Counted from the first letter of the stretch, positions 1-6,844 are shown. The stretch: 45,417 nucleotides of DNA from Collinsella sp. AM17-1 (GCF_003470665.1 NZ_QRJZ01000021.1:1-45417); one strand, 5' to 3'. The notes: a model not told the origin generated them from the sequence alone. Translations and numbers: made by a program.

Positions 1-91
1 GTCATGCGGACTCCAAACCGGACCTGATGGTCCAACTTTTTGTCCGCAGTCCCCAGTCTTCACTGCCAGACGAGAAGGACTGTCCCAATCT

Positions 92-148
92 GCCGGCACT
101 TGGGGACGTTCCTAAAAGGCCGGCACAAAAGGAACGTCCCCAAGTGCC
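92..148. repeat. GGGACGTTCC-type hairpin repeat, copy 1
   Basis: Two 19-nt arms, 95-113 and 130-148, are perfect reverse complements (core GGGGACGTTCCT / AGGAACGTCCCC) around a 16-nt loop containing GGCCGGC. The same core recurs at 26703 and 27823. It has no T-run that would make it a normal terminator. The architecture resembles REP/REPIN-like intergenic elements; no transposase is in the window. Confidence 0.8.
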
Positions 149-174
149 ACCCAAGTGCCAAGGGTGTCCCCAAC

Positions 175-208
175 GACTAGTCATTCAAGAACGTCCCCAA
201 TGACTAGT
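175..208. repeat. Small inverted repeat covering the end of the orphan IIB gene
   Basis: ACTAGTCATT (175-184) and AATGACTAGT (199-208) are exact reverse complements. The loop holds AACGTCCCC, the half-core of the neighbouring repeat family. The stop codon of the orphan PTS IIB gene (181-183) lies inside the left arm, so the last codons of that gene are made of repeat sequence. Confidence 0.6.
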
Positions 209-675
209 TGGATGGAGTCGGGATTGGAGTTGGGAAGGTAGCGGATTTCTAGCTCTATGCCGAGTTCTTGCAGCTCTTTGAAGACGGCGATATCTGCGTC
301 GTCTACGGCGACTGCGAGCGTTATGGGGTGCTTGCCCTCCCCTACCTGCATATGGCCGATGCTTATCTTGGCGATCGGCACACCACCCTTAACCAGGGCG
401 AGCGCATCGGCGGGTGAGGCCACCATGATCAGAATCCATTGGCGCGGCGTTGCAGTATGTATGACGTCGATGGCCTTTTGCACCGAGAAAAACCTTGTCC
501 AAACGCCTTCTGGCGCCGCGACCCTCATGGGTGCCCATTGGCGCGAATCCGCCGCGATCTCATCGTTGACGATTAGGACAAGGTTGGAGCCCACGGCCTC
601 GTTCCACAGTTCAACGTCTTGCCCGTAAATAAAACGGTCATCAATACGTGTAAGAAGGATCCTGGGTTGAGCCAT
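181..675 (-). CDS. Orphan PTS mannose-family IIB-like protein lacking the phospho-His
   Basis: A 164-residue protein clearly related to mannose/fructose/sorbose-family IIB (compare the complete IIB at 12299-12781: same MA-P-ILLTRID start, same KGGVPI, FKELQELG-ELEIR blocks). Normal IIB carries the phosphorylated histidine in R-L-V-H-G-Q; here the matching stretch is R-F-I-Y-G-Q, with Tyr17 (codon 625-627) at the histidine position. It therefore should not accept phosphate in the usual way. No IIA, IIC or IID is adjacent. I chose the ATG at 675 because it aligns with the paralogue; an ATG at 702 is in frame but has no ribosome site. It may be a decaying paralogue or a non-catalytic regulator or decoy; the open frame argues against simple decay. 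The C-terminus runs into a repeat. Confidence 0.85.
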   Translation of the reverse strand: MAQPRILLTRIDDRFIYGQDVELWNEAVGSNLVLIVNDEIAADSRQWAPMRVAAPEGVWTRFFSVQKAIDVIHTATPRQWILIMVASPADALALVKGGVPIAKISIGHMQVGEGKHPITLAVAVDDADIAVFKELQELGIELEIRYLPNSNPDSIQLVIGDVLE

Positions 676-814
676 GGCAGCCCCATTCTGTTTGAGACCC
701 ATACGAGCGGGACGTCGGCCACCAACTCAACAGCAGGTCAAGCGCCAGATGAACGCCGCAGACATCACGTCTCCAATATTAGTGCATTTAAAGTGAGAAA
801 AGCCGCCAGAACCC

Positions 815-843
815 TTGCGCGGATGTGCGATGTCCCGTATCAT
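815..843 (+). promoter_or_regulatory. Likely sigma-70 promoter of tRNA-Thr
   Basis: TTGCGC (815-820) and TATCAT (838-843) are separated by 17 nt, a good housekeeping spacing. Transcription would begin near 850, about 33 nt before the tRNA. Assigned from sequence only. Confidence 0.5.
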
Positions 844-882
844 AGACAGCCGTTGACGCTTCAGTTGCGTCACCATATGGCC

Positions 883-958
883 GCCAGCGTAGCTCAGTTG
901 GTAGAGCACCGCTCTCGTAAAGCGGGGGTCACCGGTTCGAGCCCGGTCGCTGGCTCCA
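883..958 (+). tRNA. tRNA-Thr (anticodon CGU), CCA encoded
   Basis: Acceptor arms GCCAGCG (883-889) and CGCTGGC (948-954) pair fully. The anticodon stem CCGCT/AGCGG encloses the loop CTCGTAA, giving anticodon CGT at 916-918, which reads ACG (Thr). The T-arm has the canonical GGTTCGAGCCC. Discriminator T955 and CCA 956-958 are encoded. A terminator follows at once. tRNA genes are common integration sites, and unfamiliar genes lie on both sides, but I found no repeated copy of the 3' end in the window. Confidence 0.97.
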
Positions 959-968
959 TTGCACAAGA

Positions 969-994
969 TAGCCGCCTTCGGGCGGCTTTTTTGT
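969..994 (+). terminator. Rho-independent terminator after tRNA-Thr
   Basis: Stem GCCGCC/GGCGGC with a TTCG tetraloop (971-986) followed by a run of six T. Confidence 0.92.
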
Positions 995-1122
995 TGCCGA
1001 TTTTGATTGCGCATGCGCCAACCCAAGCATCACCACGTCGACAGCTCCCCTGCTCAAAAACAGAAACCCCGCCACGTTTGATTTGAATCGCGCCCGCCCG
1101 AGTTTTCGGGGAGGTGGTCGCT

Positions 1123-1188
1123 ATGTCCGAGTTCTGTCTTATGATCGTCGCTCTTCCTCTGGTGACCATTCTGGCCATTTTGGGCTAG
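1123..1188 (+). CDS. Possible 21-residue hydrophobic peptide
   Basis: ATG at 1123 follows a strong Shine-Dalgarno (GGGGAGGT, 1108-1115) by about 7 nt. The 21-codon frame ends with TAG at 1188 and is followed 24 nt later by a terminator, so the unit has start, stop, ribosome site and end of transcription. After a short MSEF start, the rest is almost entirely hydrophobic (for example VALPLVTILAIL), enough for one short membrane segment. Size and composition recall small membrane peptides such as type I toxins or holin-like peptides, but it lacks the basic C-terminus usual in Fst/Ldr toxins, and I cannot assign a family. It is too short to be certain that it is translated. Confidence 0.45.
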   Translation: MSEFCLMIVALPLVTILAILG

Positions 1189-1212
1189 GGTAAAACCTGG
1201 CCTTTAAAGACC

Positions 1213-1244
1213 AAAGCCGTCCTGCCTGGGACGGCTTTGTTTTC
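1213..1244 (+). terminator. Rho-independent terminator after the small peptide ORF
   Basis: AAAGCCGTCC (1213-1222) pairs with GGACGGCTTT (1229-1238), followed by GTTTTC. Confidence 0.8.
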
Positions 1245-1319
1245 TCGATTATCAACTTCATACGGATGGATGCGGGGTTCGATACCCCGGCGGTCTGATC
1301 GGCAGGCCGCCGGGAACTC

Positions 1320-1748
1320 TCACTCCTCGATAAAAGCCGGCGCTCGGTTAGTTCTGCGCATCTTGAAATCGTCAGTTTCGTGGGAGACGTAGAGGATGCC
1401 GTCCATCCCGTCTCGCGATGCATATGAAAGGTGAACAGAACCGCAATCCGCTCCATCATCGTCGAGAAGATCGAACGAATTCGGATCGCTCGTTGCGGCC
1501 AAACGACCACTCAGACAAGAGCCATCGTCATTACAGATTTGCCATTCCATGTCTTCGCCTGCAAGAATCGCCATAGACGTCCTGGTCGCGCCATCGTTGA
1601 CATACATCCCGTCTATGCCAAAACCGTTTTCAGCGCCATCAATAAACGATTGCTCGGACCTATACTTCGCGAATGATGCGCATAGTGCCATTGCAAGACC
1701 GATTACAAGGCCAACAATCGCTATCTTTACATAGCTCTTGGCCGTCAT
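1320..1748 (-). CDS. Hypothetical single-pass membrane-anchored protein
   Basis: 142 residues. The N-terminus (about residues 7-27, KIAIVGLVIGLAMALCASF) is one hydrophobic segment that could be a membrane anchor or uncleaved signal. The rest is polar and acidic, with Cys residues that could form a disulphide outside the cell. The ATG at 1748 is preceded by GAGGGATGGC, a reasonable ribosome site. I recognise no family. It stands alone between the small peptide ORF and a 700-bp stretch without a convincing gene, in the accessory part of the window. Confidence 0.65.
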   Translation of the reverse strand: MTAKSYVKIAIVGLVIGLAMALCASFAKYRSEQSFIDGAENGFGIDGMYVNDGATRTSMAILAGEDMEWQICNDDGSCLSGRLAATSDPNSFDLLDDDGADCGSVHLSYASRDGMDGILYVSHETDDFKMRRTNRAPAFIEE

Positions 1749-2459
1749 GCCATCCCTCTTTTCGCTTGCCTAAAGAAATGCGGAAGAAGCTGTTCGTCGC
1801 GACTTGTTTGTACGCCTTTCTGCCCCGTTCGGTTACTTAGGTTACTTGAGAGATCCTATATATAATTGTTACCCATATACGTAATATGAATTTCGGACAT
1901 GTCGAAATCAATCAATGGTTGCGGGAGTTTCCAACCTCAGTGAAATGCCGCCCTATACCCACAGAATCAGACGGGCTTGACATGTGCTAATGGACGCTAA
2001 TGGCACTTGGTCGGCAACGGTCTTGGCCCATCGGCCCCAACAGTGTCTCCTTCTGTCGCGCCGCGGGCCAGGCGCGCGGCGGTGGCGCTGTGCCGCGGCA
2101 GCTGGACGACCGCGTCGTCGACCGTGGCGATTACACTCGCGACGACACGCCTCGCTAGCTTTGAACTGTCCTGCCCTAGCGCGCTGCAATTCAATCAGCT
2201 GTTACAGAATCCTGAAAGAAAGGGTCGAACCGAAGTGTCTGGCCGGACGCCAATTGTCCGGGAACTGCTTCTGGTTCGACCCTCTTTTACTTTCGCCCAC
2301 TCGGTGGACTTCGGGTTTGGTGGTTGGAGCCGACGATTTACCAAAGAGAAAAATGAAATATAACCTAGCTGCAATAATCGCCTTATTGGGGGCTCGAATT
2401 GGCCATATAGATCTAAAATAGTCACAATATACAAATGTCGAGAGACATTGGGGATATAG
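1749..2459. other. 711-bp stretch without a supported gene; GC-rich patch and hairpin
   Basis: The left part (1850-1910) is AT-rich with a near-palindrome around GGACATGTC (1895-1903). A short direct repeat GCTAATGG occurs at 1986 and 1996. A very GC-rich patch spans about 2033-2160. Several frames stay open through it on both strands (to about 145 codons), but none has a ribosome site or recognisable motifs, so I do not call a gene. A long hairpin lies at 2218-2286 (separate entry). This could be a decayed gene. Confidence 0.6.
2218..2286. repeat. Long imperfect hairpin with GGGTCGAACC arms
   Basis: AAAGGGTCGAACC (2219-2231) is the reverse complement of GGTTCGACCCT plus TTT near 2272-2286, with one bulge. 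The interior has its own complementary GTCCGG-like segments. No T-run follows directly. It may be a mobile-element end, an attachment-like site or a structured RNA. Confidence 0.5.
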
Positions 2460-2969
2460 ATGAAAAGAACTAAGGGTTTTCTTTTGTTGGTATTGATGCT
2501 GCTCGGACTGTTCTGCCTGAGTGGCCCTTCTTGGGCCGAGGCTGTCTGTCCTGAAGGTGAGCCTCAGCAGTCTTATACGGGCAGCCTGCTGATAACTGCT
2601 AAGGAGGGCTATGCCGACTCCCAGTCTGGGGTAAATCCCCTTGCCACTTTTGAGGGGGACGGCGGAACGGTCAAGCTTGACCATATTGGTAGCGGGATTT
2701 TGAGGTGGCAAGTTCTTCCGGACAAAATCGCGAACGATCCCTTCTCTTTTGCTGGAACGATATATCTATACAAGGTTGTGAGCGGAAAACAAAAATACGT
2801 CGATTGCTATCCGACAAACGGGTCTGGAATTGCATTCACCGGCATTTCGGGGCAGATTGATACACATGTACGAAAGGGAACCTATGTGGTGCGTTGGGTT
2901 GGAGCTGCTGCAGGTCCGATATGGATTGCGGTCTTGCGCCCCGATGTCCAAATAGGTTTCTCTCTCTAG
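2460..2969 (+). CDS. Secreted protein of unknown function
   Basis: 169 residues with a classical signal peptide: basic MKRTK, a long hydrophobic core (FLLLVLMLLGLFCL) and a probable cleavage after A-x-A around residue 26 (GPSWA/EA). The mature part is about 143 residues, beta-rich in appearance (many alternating hydrophobic and Gly/Thr stretches), with two cysteines (Cys30 and Cys116) that could form a disulphide. I recognise no family. The region is AT-richer than the core genes. The stop is 14 nt before the next ATG (2984), so the two probably share a transcript. Confidence 0.75.
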   Translation: MKRTKGFLLLVLMLLGLFCLSGPSWAEAVCPEGEPQQSYTGSLLITAKEGYADSQSGVNPLATFEGDGGTVKLDHIGSGILRWQVLPDKIANDPFSFAGTIYLYKVVSGKQKYVDCYPTNGSGIAFTGISGQIDTHVRKGTYVVRWVGAAAGPIWIAVLRPDVQIGFSL

Positions 2970-2983
2970 ACGGGAAGTTGCTC

Positions 2984-3349
2984 ATGAACGCCATATATGA
3001 CGGAGATGACTGGGTCGATCACTATACTTGGCGCCTGGTCGGCTCGAACGACAATGGGGATGTGGTGTTTGATGGACTATGTCCAAAGCATCTCCATCCT
3101 TTTGTCTCGTCGTTAATTGAGAGTTCCGCTCGTGTTGCCCCCTACAGCTCGGCATCGCTTCATGATACGGACGTTTTGAAGACCATAAGGGAATCAATTG
3201 ACGAGGGCACGATGAGCGGCCCGCTGTTTTCTCGGCTTGTGGGGCTAGATGAGATTGGCTCGAAACGACTGCTTGCGGGCGAAAAAGTGGAACTCACTTA
3301 TCGGTCGATGATTTCAATCCTGCGGCTAGCCGATGTTCTTCGCAAATAA
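2984..3349 (+). CDS. Hypothetical protein with possible HTH-like C-terminus
   Basis: 121 residues. The frame is open from 2894, but that part overlaps the preceding gene; ATG 2984 follows CGGGAAG and sits 14 nt after the upstream stop, so I chose it. The N-terminal half is acidic (YDGDDW). The C-terminal half, from about SGPLFSRLVGLDEIG to ILRLADVL, has the spacing of a short helix-turn-helix of the XRE/HigA type, which is a weak impression rather than a match. With the secreted protein upstream it may form a two-gene unit. Function unknown. Confidence 0.65.
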   Translation: MNAIYDGDDWVDHYTWRLVGSNDNGDVVFDGLCPKHLHPFVSSLIESSARVAPYSSASLHDTDVLKTIRESIDEGTMSGPLFSRLVGLDEIGSKRLLAGEKVELTYRSMISILRLADVLRK

Positions 3350-3378
3350 ATGAGGCTTCCCTATTCAAAAACCGAAAA

Positions 3379-3452
3379 CCCCGCCAAACGTGATTCCCCT
3401 AGGGAAAGCACGTTTGGCGGGGTCCTAGCGTGATTTTCCTAGGGGAATCACG
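3379..3452. terminator. Bidirectional terminator with two alternative foldings
   Basis: CCCCGCCAAACGTG (3379-3392) pairs perfectly with CACGTTTGGCGGGG (3409-3422). A second hairpin CGTGATT...AATCACG spans 3429-3452. The loop of the first contains TGATTCCCCTAGG (3391-3403), which is the exact reverse complement of CCTAGGGGAATCA (3438-3450), so the two halves can also pair with each other. It lies between convergent genes (ends 3349 and 3485). Confidence 0.7.
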
Positions 3453-3484
3453 CCATCAGACGAACAGCTCAGCCGAGCAGCTCG

Positions 3485-3958
3485 CTACTCCTCCCAGTAG
3501 GCGTCGGCAAGCAACTTAAAGCAGATCTTCTTGACCGGCTGTGCGCCATCGCCCGGGAACTCGAGCGTGGGCATGTGAGGCTCGCCGGCAACGAACAGCG
3601 CGAATTTGTCGTCGGCAAGATCGCCGGCGATCGAGGCGTCGGAATCGACCAGATCATAGTCGTCCTTCTCGTCAAACTCCTGGACCAGCGTCAGGCTGCC
3701 CGTAGCGACCTTGAAGGCCTCGCGACCCTCGACGTCGATCTGCAGGTCGTGATAGCGCTGATGCGTCTCATAGTGAGCCTCGGCCTCGGGACGCGTCGTG
3801 GGAGCCATGACGTTCGCAAAGACCTTCTCACCCAGAATCGGATGGCTGCCGACCTCGAGCTCTGCCGGGTCGTTCTCCTCGAGCCAGTCGATCAGCACGT
3901 CGAGGCCCTTGAGCATTCCGCGGTACTCCTCGATATCGCCCAATGCACCGTAAATCAT
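3485..3958 (-). CDS. YhcH/YjgK/YiaL family (DUF386) sugar protein
   Basis: 157 residues, the normal length for the DUF386 family (E. coli YhcH, YiaL, EbgC, TabA), cupin-fold proteins found in catabolic loci for sialic acid, other sugars and biofilm control. Family features visible: an ETHQRYHDLQIDVEGRE block (about residues 64-80) with the conserved metal-ligand-like His/Glu, and GEPHMP...PVKKICFKL near the C-terminus. The exact reaction is not established for most members; anomerase activity has been proposed for some. ATG 3958 is preceded by GAGAGGGG. It is the last gene of a probable minus-strand unit after the epimerase and the PfkB kinase, suggesting a sugar-phosphate accessory role. Confidence 0.88.
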   Translation of the reverse strand: MIYGALGDIEEYRGMLKGLDVLIDWLEENDPAELEVGSHPILGEKVFANVMAPTTRPEAEAHYETHQRYHDLQIDVEGREAFKVATGSLTLVQEFDEKDDYDLVDSDASIAGDLADDKFALFVAGEPHMPTLEFPGDGAQPVKKICFKLLADAYWEE

Positions 3959-3990
3959 CTAAATCCCCTCTCGGATCACTTCTTTGGCGG

Positions 3991-4122
3991 CTACTCGGCA
4001 AACGCGTTACCGACGCTGTTGCCACCCACATACGCCTCGACCAGGGTAAGGTCGGGATTGAACACGACAAACTCGGCGTCGCGCCCCAGCATAATGCTAC
4101 CGCACTTGTCGTCGACATGAGC
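3991..4122 (-). pseudogene. Remnant of a second nagA (C-terminal 43 codons)
   Basis: Read on the minus strand, 4122-3994 gives AHVDDKCGSIMLGRDAEFVV and on to VGGNSVGNAFAE, then TAG (3991-3993). This matches residues 347-389 of the intact NagA at 6849-8018 almost position by position (AHIEDKCGSIMPGRDADFVV ... VGGQSVGNAFTE). Upstream of 4122 the similarity stops and no start codon or ribosome site is present. It is therefore the tail of a deleted paralogue, left between the kinase and yhcH-like genes. The DNA is diverged from the intact gene, so the copy is not recent. Confidence 0.88.
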
Positions 4123-4155
4123 TAGCAAGCAATGCCGGGGCCGACGCCCAGGCTT

Positions 4156-5091
4156 TTACAGCTCGGTCACGACAACGCCGTTGTAGACCTCGTCCCAACG
4201 ATCCATAACCAAGTGGCCAGTCATGGGATCCATGGCATTGAGCTTGCCGCAGGTGTTGGCGGTACGCAGCACCGTCTCGTCATCCGCGCCAGCAGCAATC
4301 GCATGTGCGAAGCCGGCAATGGTCGAATCGCCAGAACCCGTAGCGTTAACGGCGGGGATATCGGGGGTCTTGGCGCGGAATGCACGGCCATTATGGAAGC
4401 CCACGGAGCCGGCAGCGCCCATGGACACGACGACCCAGGGGATATCGGAGAAGCGGGCATCAGAGGCGAGCGCGGCGCGGAGCTCGTCCACATCGTCGGT
4501 GGTAAAGCTCGTGCCCAGAAGGCCGTTAATCTCGGTCAGGTTAGGCTTGACCAGCTCGGGCTTAATTTCGGACTTAAGGGCGGCCTCGAGCGAAGCACCC
4601 GAGGTATCGAGCAGCACCTTGGCGCCGGCGTTCTCGGCAATGCCCGTGATCTTGGCGTAGTAGTCCGCCTCGACACCACGGGGCAGCGAACCCGAGATGG
4701 TAACAACAGCGGCCTTGCTCGCAAGCTCGGCGAACTTGACGGTAAAGGCATCGAGCTCCTCGGGGGCAATCGTCGGGCCGCTCTCGAGTAGCTCGGTCTG
4801 GTTGCCGGCGTGGAGGATGTTAAGGCAAATGCGAGTCTCGCCCTTGATGGGCACAAAGTCGTTGTTAATACCGTTGGCGTCCATGAGCTCGGCCATGTAA
4901 GCGCCCATGTGGCCGCCGAGCAGACCGGTTGCCACGACGTCGTCGCCCAGCTGACCCAGCACACGGGCCACGTTGAGGCCCTTGCCGCCGGCGGTCTTTT
5001 CGGGCGTCACACGGTTGACGTCGTCGATAACGAGCTCATCGAGCTGATAGCGCGTATCGACAGACGGGTTCATCGTAACGGTGAGGATCAT
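4156..5091 (-). CDS. PfkB-family hexose-phosphate kinase (tagatose-6-P / 1-phosphofructokinase type)
   Basis: 311 residues, usual for LacC/FruK. Phosphorylates a ketohexose phosphate with ATP in the cytoplasm. Visible signatures: N-terminal MILTVTMNPSVD, the PfkB signature GGKGLNVAR (35-43), KPN (182-184), and NATGSGDS (249-256) with Asp255 as probable catalytic base (N instead of the common D at the first position). ATG 5091 is preceded by AAGGAG. It follows the aldose-epimerase gene by 59 nt and precedes the nagA remnant and the DUF386 gene. Because AgaS nearby would make tagatose-6-phosphate, tagatose-6-P kinase is the most attractive role, but FruK activity cannot be excluded. No tagatose-bisphosphate aldolase is in the window. 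Confidence 0.88.
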   Translation of the reverse strand: MILTVTMNPSVDTRYQLDELVIDDVNRVTPEKTAGGKGLNVARVLGQLGDDVVATGLLGGHMGAYMAELMDANGINNDFVPIKGETRICLNILHAGNQTELLESGPTIAPEELDAFTVKFAELASKAAVVTISGSLPRGVEADYYAKITGIAENAGAKVLLDTSGASLEAALKSEIKPELVKPNLTEINGLLGTSFTTDDVDELRAALASDARFSDIPWVVVSMGAAGSVGFHNGRAFRAKTPDIPAVNATGSGDSTIAGFAHAIAAGADDETVLRTANTCGKLNAMDPMTGHLVMDRWDEVYNGVVVTEL

Positions 5092-5150
5092 TTTTAGCTC
5101 CTTATCTCGCAGGCTCCTTGTGCCTCGCGATACGAGTCGACAAAACGGAA

Positions 5151-6032
5151 TTACAGAATTTCAATCGTGAACGAGCGAACGACGGTCTCCTTGGGCTTGG
5201 CGACAAGGCAGCCGCGCTTATGCTCAAGCACGTCATCCTCATCGGAGCAGGTCGAAAGGCCGCCCCAGGGCTCAACTGCCACAAAATCGCCCTCGGGCTT
5301 ACTCCACACAATGAGATACGGGAAGCCCTCAAAGCTCAAGCGAACGCCCTTGTCCTCGCCCTTTTTGGAAAGCGTGACCTGCCGGCTCTCGAGCACGTCA
5401 AAGATCGTCTCCGCAAAATCGAAGAGCTCGTGCGACAGGGGCAGCGTCTTTCCCACCATGGGGTTCTTGGAGCGGTTTGCCACGTCAATCAATCCAGTCG
5501 AGGGAACGGCGGTGCAGAGCTCCGCAGCCTCGTCTTTCTCGAAGCGCAACTCGTAGTCCGTATAGGCCTCGCCCTCGTCGAGCGGGCACCTAAAGCCGGG
5601 GTGTCCACCGATAAAGAACGGCATGTCCTCGGTGCCCTCGTTGGTCACCTCATAGGAAACGCGCACGGCAGCGTCCTCGAGCGTATAGCGGGCGACGAGC
5701 TTAAACGGGTAGGGATAATCGCTCAGCAGCGCCGCGTTATCCTCCGAAGCCAGGCACATCGCCAGCTCGTTCTCGCCTTGGCCCAGCAGCTTCCACTCCT
5801 GCTTGCGCGCAAACCCGTGGCGGGCGAGCTTCACATGATGCCCGGCGAACGTCATGGCGCTGCCATCGCGCAGGCCTCCGCAAATCGGGAAGCAGATCGG
5901 CGCCTGGCCGGACCACACGGCGGAATCGCCCTGCCACAAATACTCGCGACCGTCGGCCTCAATCGAGGTAAACGAGCCGCCGGCTGTAGACACCTTAATA
6001 GAAATCGAATCGTTGGAGAGAGCGTATTCCAT
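5151..6032 (-). CDS. Aldose 1-epimerase family protein (LacX-like)
   Basis: 293 residues, typical for the galactose mutarotase-like superfamily. These enzymes interconvert alpha and beta anomers of aldoses or hexose 6-phosphates. Family blocks: LWQGDSAVWSGQAPICFPICGGL (about 32-54), the active-site stretch GGHPGFRCPLDEGE with the conserved His, and WSKPEGDFVAVEPWGGLS near the C-terminus, where the catalytic Glu is expected. I used ATG 6032, preceded by AAAGGA; an in-frame ATG at 6068 has no ribosome site. It is the first gene of the epimerase-kinase-DUF386 unit and is divergent from the flavodoxin at 6189, so the 156-bp gap holds both promoters. Confidence 0.88.
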   Translation of the reverse strand: MEYALSNDSISIKVSTAGGSFTSIEADGREYLWQGDSAVWSGQAPICFPICGGLRDGSAMTFAGHHVKLARHGFARKQEWKLLGQGENELAMCLASEDNAALLSDYPYPFKLVARYTLEDAAVRVSYEVTNEGTEDMPFFIGGHPGFRCPLDEGEAYTDYELRFEKDEAAELCTAVPSTGLIDVANRSKNPMVGKTLPLSHELFDFAETIFDVLESRQVTLSKKGEDKGVRLSFEGFPYLIVWSKPEGDFVAVEPWGGLSTCSDEDDVLEHKRGCLVAKPKETVVRSFTIEIL

Positions 6033-6188
6033 TGCCCATCCTTTCGAACAACTGCTTTTTGCTCGCAAGTACCCGTCTCGGCCCTAACCAAAGGACAAAC
6101 CCGCACGTTCATCGATGCGTCCGGTATCCCAGCCATGCAACGGGGTACCATACAGACATTGATGCAATTACAGCTGAAAGGCCTTCTT

Positions 6189-6773
6189 ATGCGAACCATC
6201 ATCCTCTACGCCTCGCGCCATCACGGCAATACGAAAAAGCTCGTGGACGCCATCGTCGAGGCGCACCCCGAAATCGATACCCTCGATGTGAAGTCACTCG
6301 GTAAAAACGAGTACCCAGACCTGCACGAATATCATCTAATCGGTGTCGCCACGGGCATCTATTACTCCGAGATCGACAAGGACATGGCACGCGTGCTCAC
6401 GAACGTGCTGCAGCCGCAGGACAAGGTGTTTGGCCTTATGACCTACGGTGGCAAAAACAAGTGGTACGGCAAGGATATCGATGGCATCTGCCGCATGAGG
6501 CAGGCCATCTTTATGGGTGTCTACGGCTGCCCCGGCTTTGATACGTGGGGGCCGTTCAAACTCGCCGGCGGTGTCCAAAAGGGACACCCGACCGCTGAGG
6601 AAATTAAGGGCGCCGTCGACTTCTTCGACAAGATCGAAGACGAGTATGGCGACATCATCGTCGAAGAGTACGCCAAGCGCGAGAAGCGTCTAGCATACGA
6701 GAAGGAGCATCCTGCAGGAGGCCTGGTGGCCGGCGTCAAGCGCACGGCAAAGAAGATCGCTAACAAGCTGTAA
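6189..6773 (+). CDS. Flavodoxin-domain protein
   Basis: 194 residues. The start IILYASRHHGNTKKL (about 4-18) is the FMN phosphate-binding loop of flavodoxins (T/S-x-x-x-x-G-N-T). Further blocks typical of the fold are LIGVATGIYYSEID and VFGLMTYGGKNKWYG, where the flavin rings would stack. The C-terminal 25 residues are basic and may contact nucleic acid, membrane or partner. Likely an electron carrier or flavodoxin-like oxidoreductase in the cytoplasm. The frame is open far upstream (to 5118), but that is antisense to the epimerase; ATG 6189 follows GAAAGG. A terminator follows. Partner enzymes are not identified. Confidence 0.85.
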   Translation: MRTIILYASRHHGNTKKLVDAIVEAHPEIDTLDVKSLGKNEYPDLHEYHLIGVATGIYYSEIDKDMARVLTNVLQPQDKVFGLMTYGGKNKWYGKDIDGICRMRQAIFMGVYGCPGFDTWGPFKLAGGVQKGHPTAEEIKGAVDFFDKIEDEYGDIIVEEYAKREKRLAYEKEHPAGGLVAGVKRTAKKIANKL

Positions 6774-6804
6774 CTGTGAAGGTGCTTTTGAGCGTTTAAC
6801 CCAT

Positions 6805-6844
6805 ACGGCGGGTCCGAGCAGATTCGGACCCGCCGTCTTTTTCT
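6805..6844 (+). terminator. Terminator after flavodoxin
   Basis: ACGGCGGGTCCGA (6805-6817) pairs with TCGGACCCGCCGT (6824-6836), then CTTTTTCT. It lies between convergent genes. Confidence 0.9.

Noticed and set aside
727..1026. 99-codon frame on the minus strand
   Set aside because: It runs antisense through the tRNA-Thr gene; its similarity to deposited hypothetical proteins would reflect the tRNA, not a real protein.
1953..2421. Several overlapping frames on both strands up to 145 codons
   Set aside because: They lie in a GC-rich patch where stops are rare; no ribosome sites, no motifs, and frames compete on both strands.
2894..2983. Upstream start for the small protein ending at 3349
   Set aside because: It would overlap the secreted protein gene in another frame; ATG 2984 has a ribosome site.
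5118..6188. 550-residue extension of the flavodoxin frame
   Set aside because: Antisense to the epimerase gene; the ribosome site and the family start support ATG 6189.
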